64,000 nucleotides of DNA from Maricaulis sp017643475 (GTDB lineage: Bacteria > Pseudomonadota > Alphaproteobacteria > Caulobacterales > Maricaulaceae): assembly GCF_047123815.1 (NCBI RefSeq), contig NZ_CP138920.1, positions 1,550,001 through 1,614,000 of the forward strand, written 5' to 3'. Positions 7,483 through 15,583 of the stretch are shown here, one piece after another. The translations under genes were made by a program, and so were the position numbers. Under the pieces are notes generated by a model that was not told the DNA's origin, searched no databases, and saw only the letters and a program-made list of their open reading frames with translations. Numbering within the stretch: the first letter of the stretch is position 1; each line of letters begins with the position of its first letter.

Positions 7483-7563
7483 ATCCTCCCCACATCTCCA
7501 GCGCGAGGGCGTCTGGAGCTTCCGGTGCTTGATCTCGCGCGCGATATTCTCCACCTCTTGTCC

Positions 7564-8301
7564 ATGAGCATTGATGTCGAACGTTATGCACGCCATCTCG
7601 TCCTGCGCGAGATTGGCGGGCCGGGCCAGCAAGCCCTTGCCCGGGCCGATATCGGAATTGTCGGCGCGGGAGGGCTGGGATCACCCGCAGCGCTGTATCT
7701 GGCCGCCGCAGGCGTCGGCAGACTGCGCCTGGTTGATCCGGACGTGGTCAGCCTGTCCAACCTCCAGCGCCAGGTCCTCTTTCAGACAGACGATGTGGGC
7801 AAGCCAAAGGTCGAGCGCGCCTCAGACCACCTCAACGCGCTGAACCCGGCCCTTCAGGTCGACACGCACGCCGTCGGCATTGACGACAGCAATGCCTCCG
7901 AGCTTCTGCAGGGTTGCGATCTAGTGCTGGATGGCTGTGACAATTTCCCGACCCGTTTCGCAGTGGACAAGGCCAGCCGGGCGCTCGGCATCCCGCTGGT
8001 CTCCGGCGCTGTGGGGCGCTGGGATGGCCAGCTCGGCGTGTTCAATCACACACCTGCATCGCCGTGTTACCGCTGCTGGGTCCCGGCGCCACCACCGGAC
8101 GCGGAAACCTGCGCTGCGGTCGGCATCGTCGGCGCCCTGACCGGTATCATCGGCTCGATGATGGCGCTGGAGGCGATCAAGCTCGTATGCGAGGCGGGAG
8201 ACAGCCTGGATGGCCGCATGATGCTGTTTGACGGCCTGTCGATGACCAGCCGAACCGTCAAGCTGACCAGGGATCCTGCCTGTTGTGGGTGTGGCAACTA
8301 G
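7564..8301 (+). CDS. moeB: MoeB/ThiF/HesA family adenylyltransferase
   Basis: 245 residues, the normal MoeB length. E1-like enzyme that adenylates the C-terminal Gly-Gly of a small sulfur-carrier protein (MoaD or ThiS) for molybdopterin or thiamine synthesis. GIVGAGGLGSPAALYLAAAG (32-51) is the nucleotide-binding loop; D-x-V-x-x-S-NLQRQ follows, then DGCDNFPTR. Zinc is expected from C168-x-x-C171 and the C-terminal CCGCG cysteines (240-243). The frame continues upstream to 7354, but the family begins at this ATG. No molybdenum or thiamine genes are adjacent, so MoeB versus ThiF is not decided by context. The stop overlaps the next, convergent gene. Confidence 0.87.
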   Translation: MSIDVERYARHLVLREIGGPGQQALARADIGIVGAGGLGSPAALYLAAAGVGRLRLVDPDVVSLSNLQRQVLFQTDDVGKPKVERASDHLNALNPALQVDTHAVGIDDSNASELLQGCDLVLDGCDNFPTRFAVDKASRALGIPLVSGAVGRWDGQLGVFNHTPASPCYRCWVPAPPPDAETCAAVGIVGALTGIIGSMMALEAIKLVCEAGDSLDGRMMLFDGLSMTSRTVKLTRDPACCGCGN

Positions 8302-8501
8302 CGCTTGGCTGTCAATTGCAGCCCGGCGCCAATCGCCACGCCCGGCAAGATGCCGAAGAGCAAGCCAAGCAGCATGTTTCCGGTGCTCAGGGAGATAATA
8401 ACCCAGAGGAAGAGGCCAATACCCGCCCCGGCCGCAAAACCGAGGGGTTTGGGCATGCCGGTGCGCTTTTTCGGGGCGGGCGTGGGGTCTGTCTCAGTCA
8501 T
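8298..8501 (-). CDS. Small glycine-rich two-helix membrane protein
   Basis: 67 residues: a charged N-terminal stretch (Pro/Lys-rich, about 20 residues), then two hydrophobic segments rich in Gly (GAGIGLFLWVI and LLGLLFGILPGVAIGAG) joined by a short turn, and a basic C-terminus. It is the last gene of a minus-strand group with the MBL hydrolase and another small glycine-rich membrane protein, separated from the former by two adjacent palindromes. No family recognised; its coding status rests on composition and position. Confidence 0.6.
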   Translation of the reverse strand: MTETDPTPAPKKRTGMPKPLGFAAGAGIGLFLWVIISLSTGNMLLGLLFGILPGVAIGAGLQLTAKR

Positions 8502-8552
8502 GAGCCAGACCCTATCCGGCCAAACCTCTCGGGACTCTGATTATCCCTTTAA

Positions 8553-8579
8553 ATTCCTGACAGGAATCTGACGCGTCAG
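8553..8579. promoter_or_regulatory. Two abutting perfect palindromes, possible operator
   Basis: ATTCCTG-A-CAGGAAT (8553-8567) is followed without a gap by CTGACGCGTCAG (8568-8579). The first has 7-base arms around one base; the second is a 12-base perfect palindrome ending next to the stop of the MBL gene. Loops are too small for good RNA hairpins, so protein binding is the better guess, with the small gene starting at 8501 as target. Confidence 0.45.
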
Positions 8580-9470
8580 TTATCGTGCTGTGGCGTCATA
8601 ATAGAGGGTGTCGACCATGCGTTCCGTGGTGATGAAGGCCCAGTTCCAGTCCTCGTGATAGTCGGCCAGCGGCTCGGCAGCCCGCACGGCCTCGAGATCC
8701 GCACCACCCTCAACCAGACTGCGAATGCGGAAAGACGTTTCGCGCAGCATTTCAATCGAGCGCATCAGGTCTGCGCGGGTCGACATGGGGCCGTGGCCCG
8801 GAATGATGCGGGTATCATCGGACGCCATCTCGTAGGCCGCTTCCATCGCAGCCAGATAGCCGTCGACCGTGCCGCCGCCATTGAGGTCAATGAAGGGGAA
8901 CATGCCGGAAAAGAAGATATCGCCCATGTGCAGGATATCGGCTTCGCGGAAATAGACGATCGCATCGCCATCCGTATGCGCCGCCGGCAGATGGCTGACC
9001 TCGACCGTCTGACCATTCATGTGAAAGGTCAGGTCATCACCAAAGGTGAGGATCGGCAGGGTTGCTTCCTGGATCCAGGTCTGCGGGGATTCCGCCAGGC
9101 GCGAGCGGATATTGTGGTGAGCGGCGACCGTGGTGCCGCGTTCGGCGAAATGCGCGTTACCGCCTGCATGATCACCGTGATAGTGCGTGTTGACGATGAA
9201 ACGGGGAGCATCATCTCCAGCGAGCTCCACGACAGCCCCCTCGATCAAGGCTCCTGTATTGGGCAGCTGATCATCGATCAGGACCGCGCCATCCTCACCA
9301 ACCAACAGACCGAGATTGCCGGCAATGCCGGTCGAAAGCATGAAAATGCCGTCGCCCAACTCGGTTGTCTCTACGGTGATCTCGTTATCCTGGGCGACCG
9401 CATCCGTGCCGCCAATACTTGCAGCGGCCAGGGCAGCTGCCACACCTGTAATCGCCAAGCGAAAACCCAT
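8580..9470 (-). CDS. Secreted metallo-beta-lactamase-fold hydrolase
   Basis: 296 residues with a signal peptide (cleavage after AVA, about residue 26). Zinc motif H96-x-H98-x-D100-H101 (THYHGDHAGG), then AAHTDGD, ILHMGD and IPGHGP supply the remaining ligands of a two-zinc MBL site. It is similar in layout to the SoxH/quinoprotein-relay type of periplasmic MBL hydrolases; substrate unknown, and beta-lactamase activity should not be assumed. GGAGGGAACA precedes the ATG. It is transcribed with a small membrane protein gene 11 bases upstream. Confidence 0.87.
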   Translation of the reverse strand: MGFRLAITGVAAALAAASIGGTDAVAQDNEITVETTELGDGIFMLSTGIAGNLGLLVGEDGAVLIDDQLPNTGALIEGAVVELAGDDAPRFIVNTHYHGDHAGGNAHFAERGTTVAAHHNIRSRLAESPQTWIQEATLPILTFGDDLTFHMNGQTVEVSHLPAAHTDGDAIVYFREADILHMGDIFFSGMFPFIDLNGGGTVDGYLAAMEAAYEMASDDTRIIPGHGPMSTRADLMRSIEMLRETSFRIRSLVEGGADLEAVRAAEPLADYHEDWNWAFITTERMVDTLYYDATAR

Positions 9471-9481
9471 TGTTCCCTCCG

Positions 9482-9724
9482 TTAGTCTGCCGATCCTCCG
9501 TCGGCGTCCTCTTGGGATATAGGTGGCTCATCGGAATTTGCATCATCACCATCGTGTGAATCTACGGGCTCACCGAGGGCAAGCGCCCAGATAAGCGACA
9601 GGGCTGCGCCCATGCCCACGCCAAGAGCCACATTGCCCATAGCCGTGCCGAGCGCGATTCCAGTACCGATTCCAAGAGCGATACCAACACCCCAGTTTGG
9701 TTTGCGCTTTGCCATCTTCGCCAT
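9482..9724 (-). CDS. Small glycine-zipper membrane protein
   Basis: 80 residues. A basic N-terminus (MAKMAKRKPNW) leads into two glycine-rich hydrophobic helices with G-x-x-x-G spacing (GIALGIGTGIALGTAMG), and the last 30 residues are strongly acidic. GGAGG lies seven bases before the ATG at 9724; a second ATG three codons in is less well placed. It begins the minus-strand group with the MBL hydrolase. It is divergent from the SH3-domain gene. No known family. Confidence 0.6.
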   Translation of the reverse strand: MAKMAKRKPNWGVGIALGIGTGIALGTAMGNVALGVGMGAALSLIWALALGEPVDSHDGDDANSDEPPISQEDADGGSAD

Positions 9725-9803
9725 TTCAATCCTCCAGATCAGCCGACGAATTTACCCGGCGTTCACCCTGTTCGGGCAGAGGGAATAGGTAAGGGAGTTT
9801 ACC

Positions 9804-10364
9804 ATGTTTCGACTGACCGCCTGTATCGCCGCTCTTGCTGTCTCCGCAGCGACCCACGCCCAGACGCGTGACACCGATACACCGTCCGGTCAGCCGGTGC
9901 CGCGTTTTGTCAGCCTCAAGTTTGACGTCGCCAATGGTCGCTCCGGCCCCTCCCAGGCGCATCCGATCGCCTGGCGCTACCTGCGTTCCGGCCTGCCCAT
10001 GGAAGTCATCGCGGAAACCCAGGACTGGCGCCGGGTACGTGATCCGGAGGGCGAAGTCACCTGGATGCACCGCTCCATCCTGTCCGGCCGGCGTTCCGTC
10101 TTCACCGCGCAGGAGACCGAGCTCCGCGCCCGTGCTGAAGACGATGCCCCGCTGGAAGCCATTGCAGATGCCGGAGTTGTCCTGTCTCTGGAACGCTGCC
10201 GCTCCGGCTGGTGCCGCGTCGAGGGCCAAGGCTATCGCGGATGGGTCGATGCGAGCCATCTTTGGGGCGTATATAGCGAAGAACGTGGCGGCGATAATGC
10301 TGCAGATGCTAACGGCATCCCCAACTTGAGCGCCACTCTCACGCGTGATACCGCTCTGCGTTAA
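9804..10364 (+). CDS. Periplasmic bacterial SH3-domain protein
   Basis: 186 residues with a signal peptide ending near ATHA-QT (residue 19). Two bacterial SH3 repeats: residues 35-95 (FVSLKFDVANGRSGPS ... GLPMEVIAETQDWRRVRDPEGEVTWMH) and about 98-155 (LRARAEDDAPL ... CRSGWCRVEGQGYRGWV). Such proteins usually bind peptidoglycan or envelope partners. Two cysteines (CRSGWC) could pair. GGGAG precedes the ATG. It lies directly upstream of fabA on the same strand, but the 86-base gap contains GC-rich inverted repeats, so co-transcription is uncertain. Confidence 0.82.
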   Translation: MFRLTACIAALAVSAATHAQTRDTDTPSGQPVPRFVSLKFDVANGRSGPSQAHPIAWRYLRSGLPMEVIAETQDWRRVRDPEGEVTWMHRSILSGRRSVFTAQETELRARAEDDAPLEAIADAGVVLSLERCRSGWCRVEGQGYRGWVDASHLWGVYSEERGGDNAADANGIPNLSATLTRDTALR

Positions 10365-10450
10365 GTCCCCGGTTCGCTTCACGACCGGGCCCCATTTCCC
10401 AGCCCGGTGAGCGCCCGTGCCGCTCCCCTGCGGCGCAACTGAATGGCTAC

Positions 10451-10969
10451 ATGACTGAACGCCAAAGCTCCTTCAGCTACGAAGACCTGATCGCCTCCTC
10501 TGACGGCCGCATGTGGGGCGAGGGCCGCTCCAAGCTACCGGCGCCGCCGATGCTGATGATGGACCGCATCACAACGATCAATGATGACGGTGGCGAGCAT
10601 GGCAAGGGCTATATCGAGGCGGAACTCGACATCAAGAAAGACCTCTGGTTCTTCGATTGCCACTTCAAGGGCGATCCGGTGATGCCGGGCTGCCTGGGCC
10701 TCGACGCCATGTGGCAGCTGACCGGCTTTTTCCTGTGCTGGGGTGGTAGCCCTGGCCTGGGTCGCGCCCTAGGTGTGGGGGAGGTCAAATTCACGGGCCA
10801 GATCACGCCGGAGACCAAGCTGGTAAAATATGTGATCCATTTCAAACGCGTCATCCGCCGCAAGCTGATCATGGCCATCTCCGATGGTCATGTCGAAGCG
10901 GACGGAAAGATTATCTACACTGCCAAGGACATGCGCGTCGGTCTGTTCCAGCCCGGCGAAATGGCCTGA
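10451..10969 (+). CDS. fabA: 3-hydroxydecanoyl-ACP dehydratase/isomerase
   Basis: 172 residues, the standard FabA length. It dehydrates 3-hydroxydecanoyl-ACP and isomerises trans-2- to cis-3-decenoyl-ACP, the branch point for unsaturated fatty acids. Catalytic His71 lies in FDCHFKGDPVMPG and Asp85 in CLGLDAMWQL, both in the expected positions. It is the first gene of fabA-fabB-fabI, with 15 and 30 base gaps. The ribosome site is weak. The adjacent fabB is its obligate partner. Confidence 0.96.
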   Translation: MTERQSSFSYEDLIASSDGRMWGEGRSKLPAPPMLMMDRITTINDDGGEHGKGYIEAELDIKKDLWFFDCHFKGDPVMPGCLGLDAMWQLTGFFLCWGGSPGLGRALGVGEVKFTGQITPETKLVKYVIHFKRVIRRKLIMAISDGHVEADGKIIYTAKDMRVGLFQPGEMA

Positions 10970-10984
10970 TCGAGGAGTTGGACT

Positions 10985-12199
10985 ATGCGTCGTGTCGTAA
11001 TCACGGGTCTGGGCGTTATCTCGCCCATTGGTAACAACGCTGCCGAAGTCACGCAGTCCCTCAAGGACGGCAAGAGCGGCATCGGTCGCATGGAGAGCTT
11101 CGCCGAACACGGCTTCAAGTGTCAGGTCGGTGGCAAGCCGTCGATCGATCCGGCCGAGCATGTCGACAAGCGGGTCTATCGTTTCATGTCGGAAGGCGCT
11201 GGCTGGAACTACATGGCCATGGAACAGGCCATCGAGGATGCCGGCCTGCCGGAAGGCGATATCTCTCACGAGCGCACCGGCATTATCATGGGCTCTGGCG
11301 GTCCGTCCGCCGGCACCATTGTCAGCGCTGCCGACGTGACCCGCGAAAAGGGCCCGCGCCGCATTGGACCGTTTGCGGTTCCCAAGGCGATGAGCTCGAC
11401 AGCGTCAGCCACCCTGGCCACGCCGTTCAAGATCCTGGGCGTGAACTATTCCATCACCTCTGCCTGCACCACCTCACTGCACTGTATCGGCGCCGCTGCC
11501 GAGCAGATCCAATGGGGCAAGCAGGACGTCATGTTCGCGGGCGGTTGCGAGGAGATCCACTGGGCCCTCTCCAACCTGTTCGACGCGATGGGCGCCATGT
11601 CCACGAAATACAATGACACGCCGACCGAAGCCTCGCGTGCCTTCGACAAGGACCGTGACGGTTTTGTCGGTGGTGCCGGCGCCGGTGTCGTCATCCTCGA
11701 GGAATACGAGCGGGCCAAGAAGCGCGGCGCACCGATCTATGCGGAGATCACCGGTTATGGCGCCACCTCCGACGGTTACGACATGGTCGCCCCGTCCGGC
11801 GAAGGCGCTGTGCGCTCGATGAAACTGGCGATGGAAACCGTCAACGGTCCGATCGACTATCTCAACCCGCACGCCACGGCGACTCCGGTTGGCGACATCA
11901 AGGAAATGGAAGCGGTCAAGCAGGTCTTCGGCGACAATGCGCCAATGATCTCCGGCACCAAGTCAATGACGGGTCACTCCCTGGGCGCCGCCGGCGTTCA
12001 CGAAGCGATCTACACGCTGTTGATGATGAAGAACGACTTTGTCGCGCCGTCCATCAACGTCTTCGACATGGACCCGGACATTGCCGCGCTCAACCTGCCG
12101 ATCGTCACCGAGGCGCGTGATGCCGACCTCAAGACGACCATGTCGAACTCCTTCGGCTTTGGCGGCACGAACGGCACGGTTGTCTTCCAGAAAGTCTAA
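10985..12199 (+). CDS. fabB: 3-oxoacyl-ACP synthase I
   Basis: 404 residues. Condensing enzyme that elongates acyl-ACP with malonyl-ACP, including the cis-3-decenoyl-ACP made by FabA. Catalytic triad Cys161 (SITSACTTS), His296 (NPHATATPVGD) and His331 (SMTGHSLGAAG) with Lys326; glycine-rich GFGGTNG near the C-terminus. The position after fabA supports FabB rather than FabF. The ribosome site GAGGAG is well placed. fabI follows after 30 bases. Confidence 0.96.
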   Translation: MRRVVITGLGVISPIGNNAAEVTQSLKDGKSGIGRMESFAEHGFKCQVGGKPSIDPAEHVDKRVYRFMSEGAGWNYMAMEQAIEDAGLPEGDISHERTGIIMGSGGPSAGTIVSAADVTREKGPRRIGPFAVPKAMSSTASATLATPFKILGVNYSITSACTTSLHCIGAAAEQIQWGKQDVMFAGGCEEIHWALSNLFDAMGAMSTKYNDTPTEASRAFDKDRDGFVGGAGAGVVILEEYERAKKRGAPIYAEITGYGATSDGYDMVAPSGEGAVRSMKLAMETVNGPIDYLNPHATATPVGDIKEMEAVKQVFGDNAPMISGTKSMTGHSLGAAGVHEAIYTLLMMKNDFVAPSINVFDMDPDIAALNLPIVTEARDADLKTTMSNSFGFGGTNGTVVFQKV

Positions 12200-12229
12200 T
12201 CCTGCACGAATTTCAAAAAGGGGAATCCC

Positions 12230-13045
12230 ATGGCGGATACCGTTTTTCCATCTGGTGAATTGATGAAGGGCAAGCGCGGGCTTGTCATGGGCGTGGCGAA
12301 CAAGAACTCGATCGCCTGGGGCATTGCCCAGCAGCTTGCTGCACAGGGCGCCGAGCTGGCTTTCTCCTATCAGGACGAAGCCCTGGAGCGCCGCGTTCGT
12401 CCGCTGGTTGAGAGCCTGCCGGGCAATCCGACCATGGTTCAGGCCGACGTCACCGACGACGCCTCCATGGATGCCTGCTTCAACACCATCAAGGACCAGT
12501 GGGGCACGATGGACTTCCTCGTTCACGCCATCGCATTTGCGGGCAAGGACGAGCTGGTCGGCTCCTTCACCGAGAATACCTCCCGCGAAGGCTGGCGCCG
12601 CGCAATGGAAATCTCGGCCTTCTCCTTTGTCGACGCCGGCAAGCGGGCCTCGCACCTGATGCCCAATGGCGGCTCCATGGTCACCCTGACCTATCTCGGC
12701 GCTGAACGTGTTGTTCCGTCCTACAATGTCATGGGTGTCGCCAAGGCCGCGCTGGAAGCCTCCACGCGCTACATGGCCCGCGACCTCGGCCCGAGCGGCA
12801 TCCGCGTCAACGCGCTGTCTGCCGGCCCGATGCGCACCCTTGCGATGGCCGGCATTTCCGGCGGCAAGTCGCTGATGAAAACCGGTCGTGAATGGTCGAT
12901 GATGAAGGAAGACACCAAGATGGAAGGTGTGGCCGGCGCCGCGCTCTACCTGCTGTCTGATCTCGGTTTCTCCTGCACGGGCGAGACCCTGCACGTCGAT
13001 GCCGGCTTCCACGCCGTGGCCGTGCCGAGCACGGACGACGACTAA
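12230..13045 (+). CDS. fabI: Enoyl-ACP reductase (NADH)
   Basis: 271 residues. Reduces trans-2-enoyl-ACP in the last step of each elongation cycle; the target of triclosan-type inhibitors in other bacteria. NAD site GVANKNSIAWGIA (21-33), and the FabI active site Tyr155, Tyr165 and Lys172 with the Y-x6-K spacing (YNVMGVAK) typical of this family. AAAGGGGAA lies ahead of the ATG. It is the last gene of fabA-fabB-fabI and is followed by a strong intrinsic terminator. Confidence 0.96.
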   Translation: MADTVFPSGELMKGKRGLVMGVANKNSIAWGIAQQLAAQGAELAFSYQDEALERRVRPLVESLPGNPTMVQADVTDDASMDACFNTIKDQWGTMDFLVHAIAFAGKDELVGSFTENTSREGWRRAMEISAFSFVDAGKRASHLMPNGGSMVTLTYLGAERVVPSYNVMGVAKAALEASTRYMARDLGPSGIRVNALSAGPMRTLAMAGISGGKSLMKTGREWSMMKEDTKMEGVAGAALYLLSDLGFSCTGETLHVDAGFHAVAVPSTDDD

Positions 13046-13066
13046 GTCTCGAGCTCAGCTCAATAG

Positions 13067-13098
13067 AAAACCCGCCGGATCGCTTCGGCGGGTTTTTT
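13067..13098 (+). terminator. Rho-independent terminator of fabA-fabB-fabI
   Basis: Stem CCCGCCG / CGGCGGG (13071-13077 and 13086-13092), extended by flanking A4/T4, with an 8-base loop and six T. It lies 22 bases after the fabI stop, and with A-runs on the other side may also serve the convergent peptidase gene. Confidence 0.9.
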
Positions 13099-13118
13099 GT
13101 TTCCAAGCTGGAGCGGGC

Positions 13119-15551
13119 CTACTCAGCTTCGCCCTCACCCATCGGATTCTCTTCCGGCTTCACCCAGCGGTCGAGCCAGTCGATGCTTTCTGCGAGCACG
13201 TGCAGCACGCTCTCGCGGGAGCGATAGCCGTGGCTTTCATAGGGCAACATGACCAGGCGGGCGGTACCGGCATTGCCCTTCACAGCGGCGTACATGCGCT
13301 CGGACTGCATCGGGAAGGTACCGGAGTTGTTGTCCATCTGGCCGTGGATCATCAGCATCGGCTCGTTGATATTGTCCGCATGCATGAAGGGGCTGAGCTC
13401 GAAATAGGTCTCAGGCGCAGCCCAGAAGGTCCGGCGCTCGGCCTGGAAACCGAACGGCGTCAAGGTGCGGTTATAGGCGCCTGAACGCGCGATACCGGCG
13501 CGGAAGATATCCGATGCGGCCAGCAGGTGCGCGGTCATGAAGGCCCCATAGGAGTGACCGGCAACCGCCAGGCGCTCACCATCGCCAAAACCCATCTCGA
13601 CCGTGACATCACGCGCAGCCTCGGCCGACAGGACCAGCTGGTCGATGAAAGTGTCATTCACCGTTTCCGGATCATCACCCACGATCGGCATGGTCGCGTT
13701 TTCCAGCAGTGCATAACCCTGGGTGACCATGAAGCGCGGGCTGGTGCCGGCGACACGCGTGAACTCGTAGGGAGAACCGGAAACCTGGCCCGCCGTGGAG
13801 GCGTCATTGTATTCCAGCGGATAACCCCAGACGAGCACGGGAAGGGTGTCGCCTTCCTCGTAATCTGCCGGCAGGTAGAGCGTTGCAGACAGCGGTACGC
13901 CGTCCTCGCGCTCATAGGTGATCAGCTGTCGGGAGATGTCATTGAGCTGCGGGTGCGGGTTTTCGAAGTCGGTGATCTGCTCGACCTCGCCATCGCGGTG
14001 CCACCGTACATTCTCCGGCGTGACCGGATCTTCCCAGGAGGTCAGGAAGGAGGAACCATCGGCCTCGATCGCGCCGATGACTTCCTCATAATTCTCACCG
14101 GAATTGCGCCACAACTCCTCGAACTCGAACGTCTCGACACTCATCCGGCGCAGGAAAGGGCGATCGCCCTCGGGCGTGGCACCGTCACCCGCATAAAGGA
14201 TATGCCCCTCATGCACGTCGACGACCGTGCGGCCAAATTCGTTGCGCGTCGTCAGGGGCGTGCCCGGATTGGCGTATTGGTCCTGCAGGCTGCGCTCTTC
14301 GGCGAGGCGCGGCTCGGCACCACCCTCTTCAAAATCGATCAACCAGCGACGGATAACGCGCGTATCACGGTCATATTCGACTGCGAAACCTGTCTCGCCC
14401 ATATCGGTGAACTGGGTACCGTAATAACGATCCTCGGTGCGGAATACCTCACGCGGTTCGCCATTGAACGGCGCTTCCAGCGCCCAGACACTGTCACGTT
14501 CTTCAGCCTCGGCGCGCGGGTCACCGCCATCAAGAGCCTCGGCCCAGGTGAGCTGTGCAGGGTGGCTGTCCTGCCACTCGACGCTGCGGCGGCCTGTGAT
14601 GACACCACCGATCGGCGTGCTGTCGGCGATCGGCTGTTCGGCGATCTGCTCGACGAGACGGCCGCGTGTATCCACCACCGTCGTCCGGTCCGCGAAACGC
14701 GACCACGGCACCTGGTAGGAGAAGGGGCGTGTCATCTCGCCAACGAGAATGTAGTCGCCATTCGGGGACGGGTCGGCCATGTAATAGAGGCCGGGCTCGC
14801 CGACCAAACGCGGACGTCCGCCATCCGCATGAACCAGCGCCAGCTGGGACGTCGCCAGCCAGGCAAACAGGTCTGCATCCGGCTGATCCTGAAGGAGATC
14901 CTGATAGGTCCGCACCGGCGCTTCGTAACCGGAAGCCTCCTGCGTCACCGGGCCAACCGGCACGCGCGGACGCTCCGGCATGGCACCCCGGTCCGGGTCA
15001 ACGAGATTGACCAGCAGACGCTCGCCATCCGGCATCCAGCGGAACGGCGTGAAGACGGCGTTGAGGCCTTCATCGACGATCTCACGGGCACGACCACGGC
15101 GCACATCGAGAACCCACAGCGAAATCTGGTCATTGCGGGTGATGGCAAAAGCCACTTTCGAACCATCCGGTGACCAGGTCACCCGGGAGATGCCCGCATC
15201 ATCCGGCAAACGCACATCACGGACTTCCTGGGTATCCAGATCCATGATCGACAGGCCGATCACGGTGCGCGGACCATGGCGCCCATTCGTCGCCGCATCC
15301 AGGCGCATACCGGCCAGGCGCTCCATCGGACGCGCCATTTCGGAAACCGGCGGCAGGGCCTCGCGGTGCATCAACAGGATGGTGTCGCGGGCCGGGGAGA
15401 GCGAGCTGAAAGGCGCAGGTGCGGCATCCACGATATCGACAATCTCCTGCGGTGGCAGGCGATAGGGCTCCTGGGCGACCGCCTGGCCGAGCACCAGAAT
15501 ACCGGCGATCGGGGCCAGGGCGGCCCCGATCAGGTGAGTTTTCTTGAACAT
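13119..15551 (-). CDS. Secreted prolyl-oligopeptidase family (S9) serine peptidase
   Basis: About 810 residues. Signal peptide ending near AVA-QEP (residue 26), a beta-propeller region with WSPDGSKVAF and WMPDGERLLV blades, and a C-terminal alpha/beta hydrolase domain with Ser667 (GHSYGAF), Asp740 (GQMDNNSGT) and His774 (ESHGY). S9 enzymes release di- or oligopeptides; export suggests a role in peptide nutrition. The start at 15551 is chosen because GGGGAG lies six bases before this ATG and directly abuts the one at 15557. It is convergent with fabI. Confidence 0.9.
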   Translation of the reverse strand: MFKKTHLIGAALAPIAGILVLGQAVAQEPYRLPPQEIVDIVDAAPAPFSSLSPARDTILLMHREALPPVSEMARPMERLAGMRLDAATNGRHGPRTVIGLSIMDLDTQEVRDVRLPDDAGISRVTWSPDGSKVAFAITRNDQISLWVLDVRRGRAREIVDEGLNAVFTPFRWMPDGERLLVNLVDPDRGAMPERPRVPVGPVTQEASGYEAPVRTYQDLLQDQPDADLFAWLATSQLALVHADGGRPRLVGEPGLYYMADPSPNGDYILVGEMTRPFSYQVPWSRFADRTTVVDTRGRLVEQIAEQPIADSTPIGGVITGRRSVEWQDSHPAQLTWAEALDGGDPRAEAEERDSVWALEAPFNGEPREVFRTEDRYYGTQFTDMGETGFAVEYDRDTRVIRRWLIDFEEGGAEPRLAEERSLQDQYANPGTPLTTRNEFGRTVVDVHEGHILYAGDGATPEGDRPFLRRMSVETFEFEELWRNSGENYEEVIGAIEADGSSFLTSWEDPVTPENVRWHRDGEVEQITDFENPHPQLNDISRQLITYEREDGVPLSATLYLPADYEEGDTLPVLVWGYPLEYNDASTAGQVSGSPYEFTRVAGTSPRFMVTQGYALLENATMPIVGDDPETVNDTFIDQLVLSAEAARDVTVEMGFGDGERLAVAGHSYGAFMTAHLLAASDIFRAGIARSGAYNRTLTPFGFQAERRTFWAAPETYFELSPFMHADNINEPMLMIHGQMDNNSGTFPMQSERMYAAVKGNAGTARLVMLPYESHGYRSRESVLHVLAESIDWLDRWVKPEENPMGEGEAE

Positions 15552-15583
15552 GAGCATCTCCCCAACATGAGTTGGGGGAGAGG

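Larger units (their letters stand above)
7198..7563. other. Intergenic region with inverted repeats between helicase and moeB
   Basis: A 366-base non-coding stretch between divergent genes. It contains a perfect DnaA box in an inverted pair (7254-7278), a short GC-rich hairpin (GGCGGGCTCCGCC near 7387), and a perfect 10-base inverted repeat (7430-7439 with 7473-7482). Frames run through it, but none continues a recognisable protein. It must hold the promoters of both neighbours; no clear -35/-10 pair was identified. Confidence 0.6.

Noticed and set aside
7354..7563. N-terminal extension of MoeB
   Set aside because: The frame is open but the 70 extra residues show no family similarity and include the inverted-repeat region; the ATG at 7564 matches the family start.
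10365..10450. Terminator between the SH3 gene and fabA
   Set aside because: CCCGGT and ACCGGG can pair, but there is no T-run; role uncertain.
13527..15173. Plus-strand frame of 548 codons opposite the S9 peptidase
   Set aside because: Shadow of the peptidase gene; no recognisable domain, no ribosome site.
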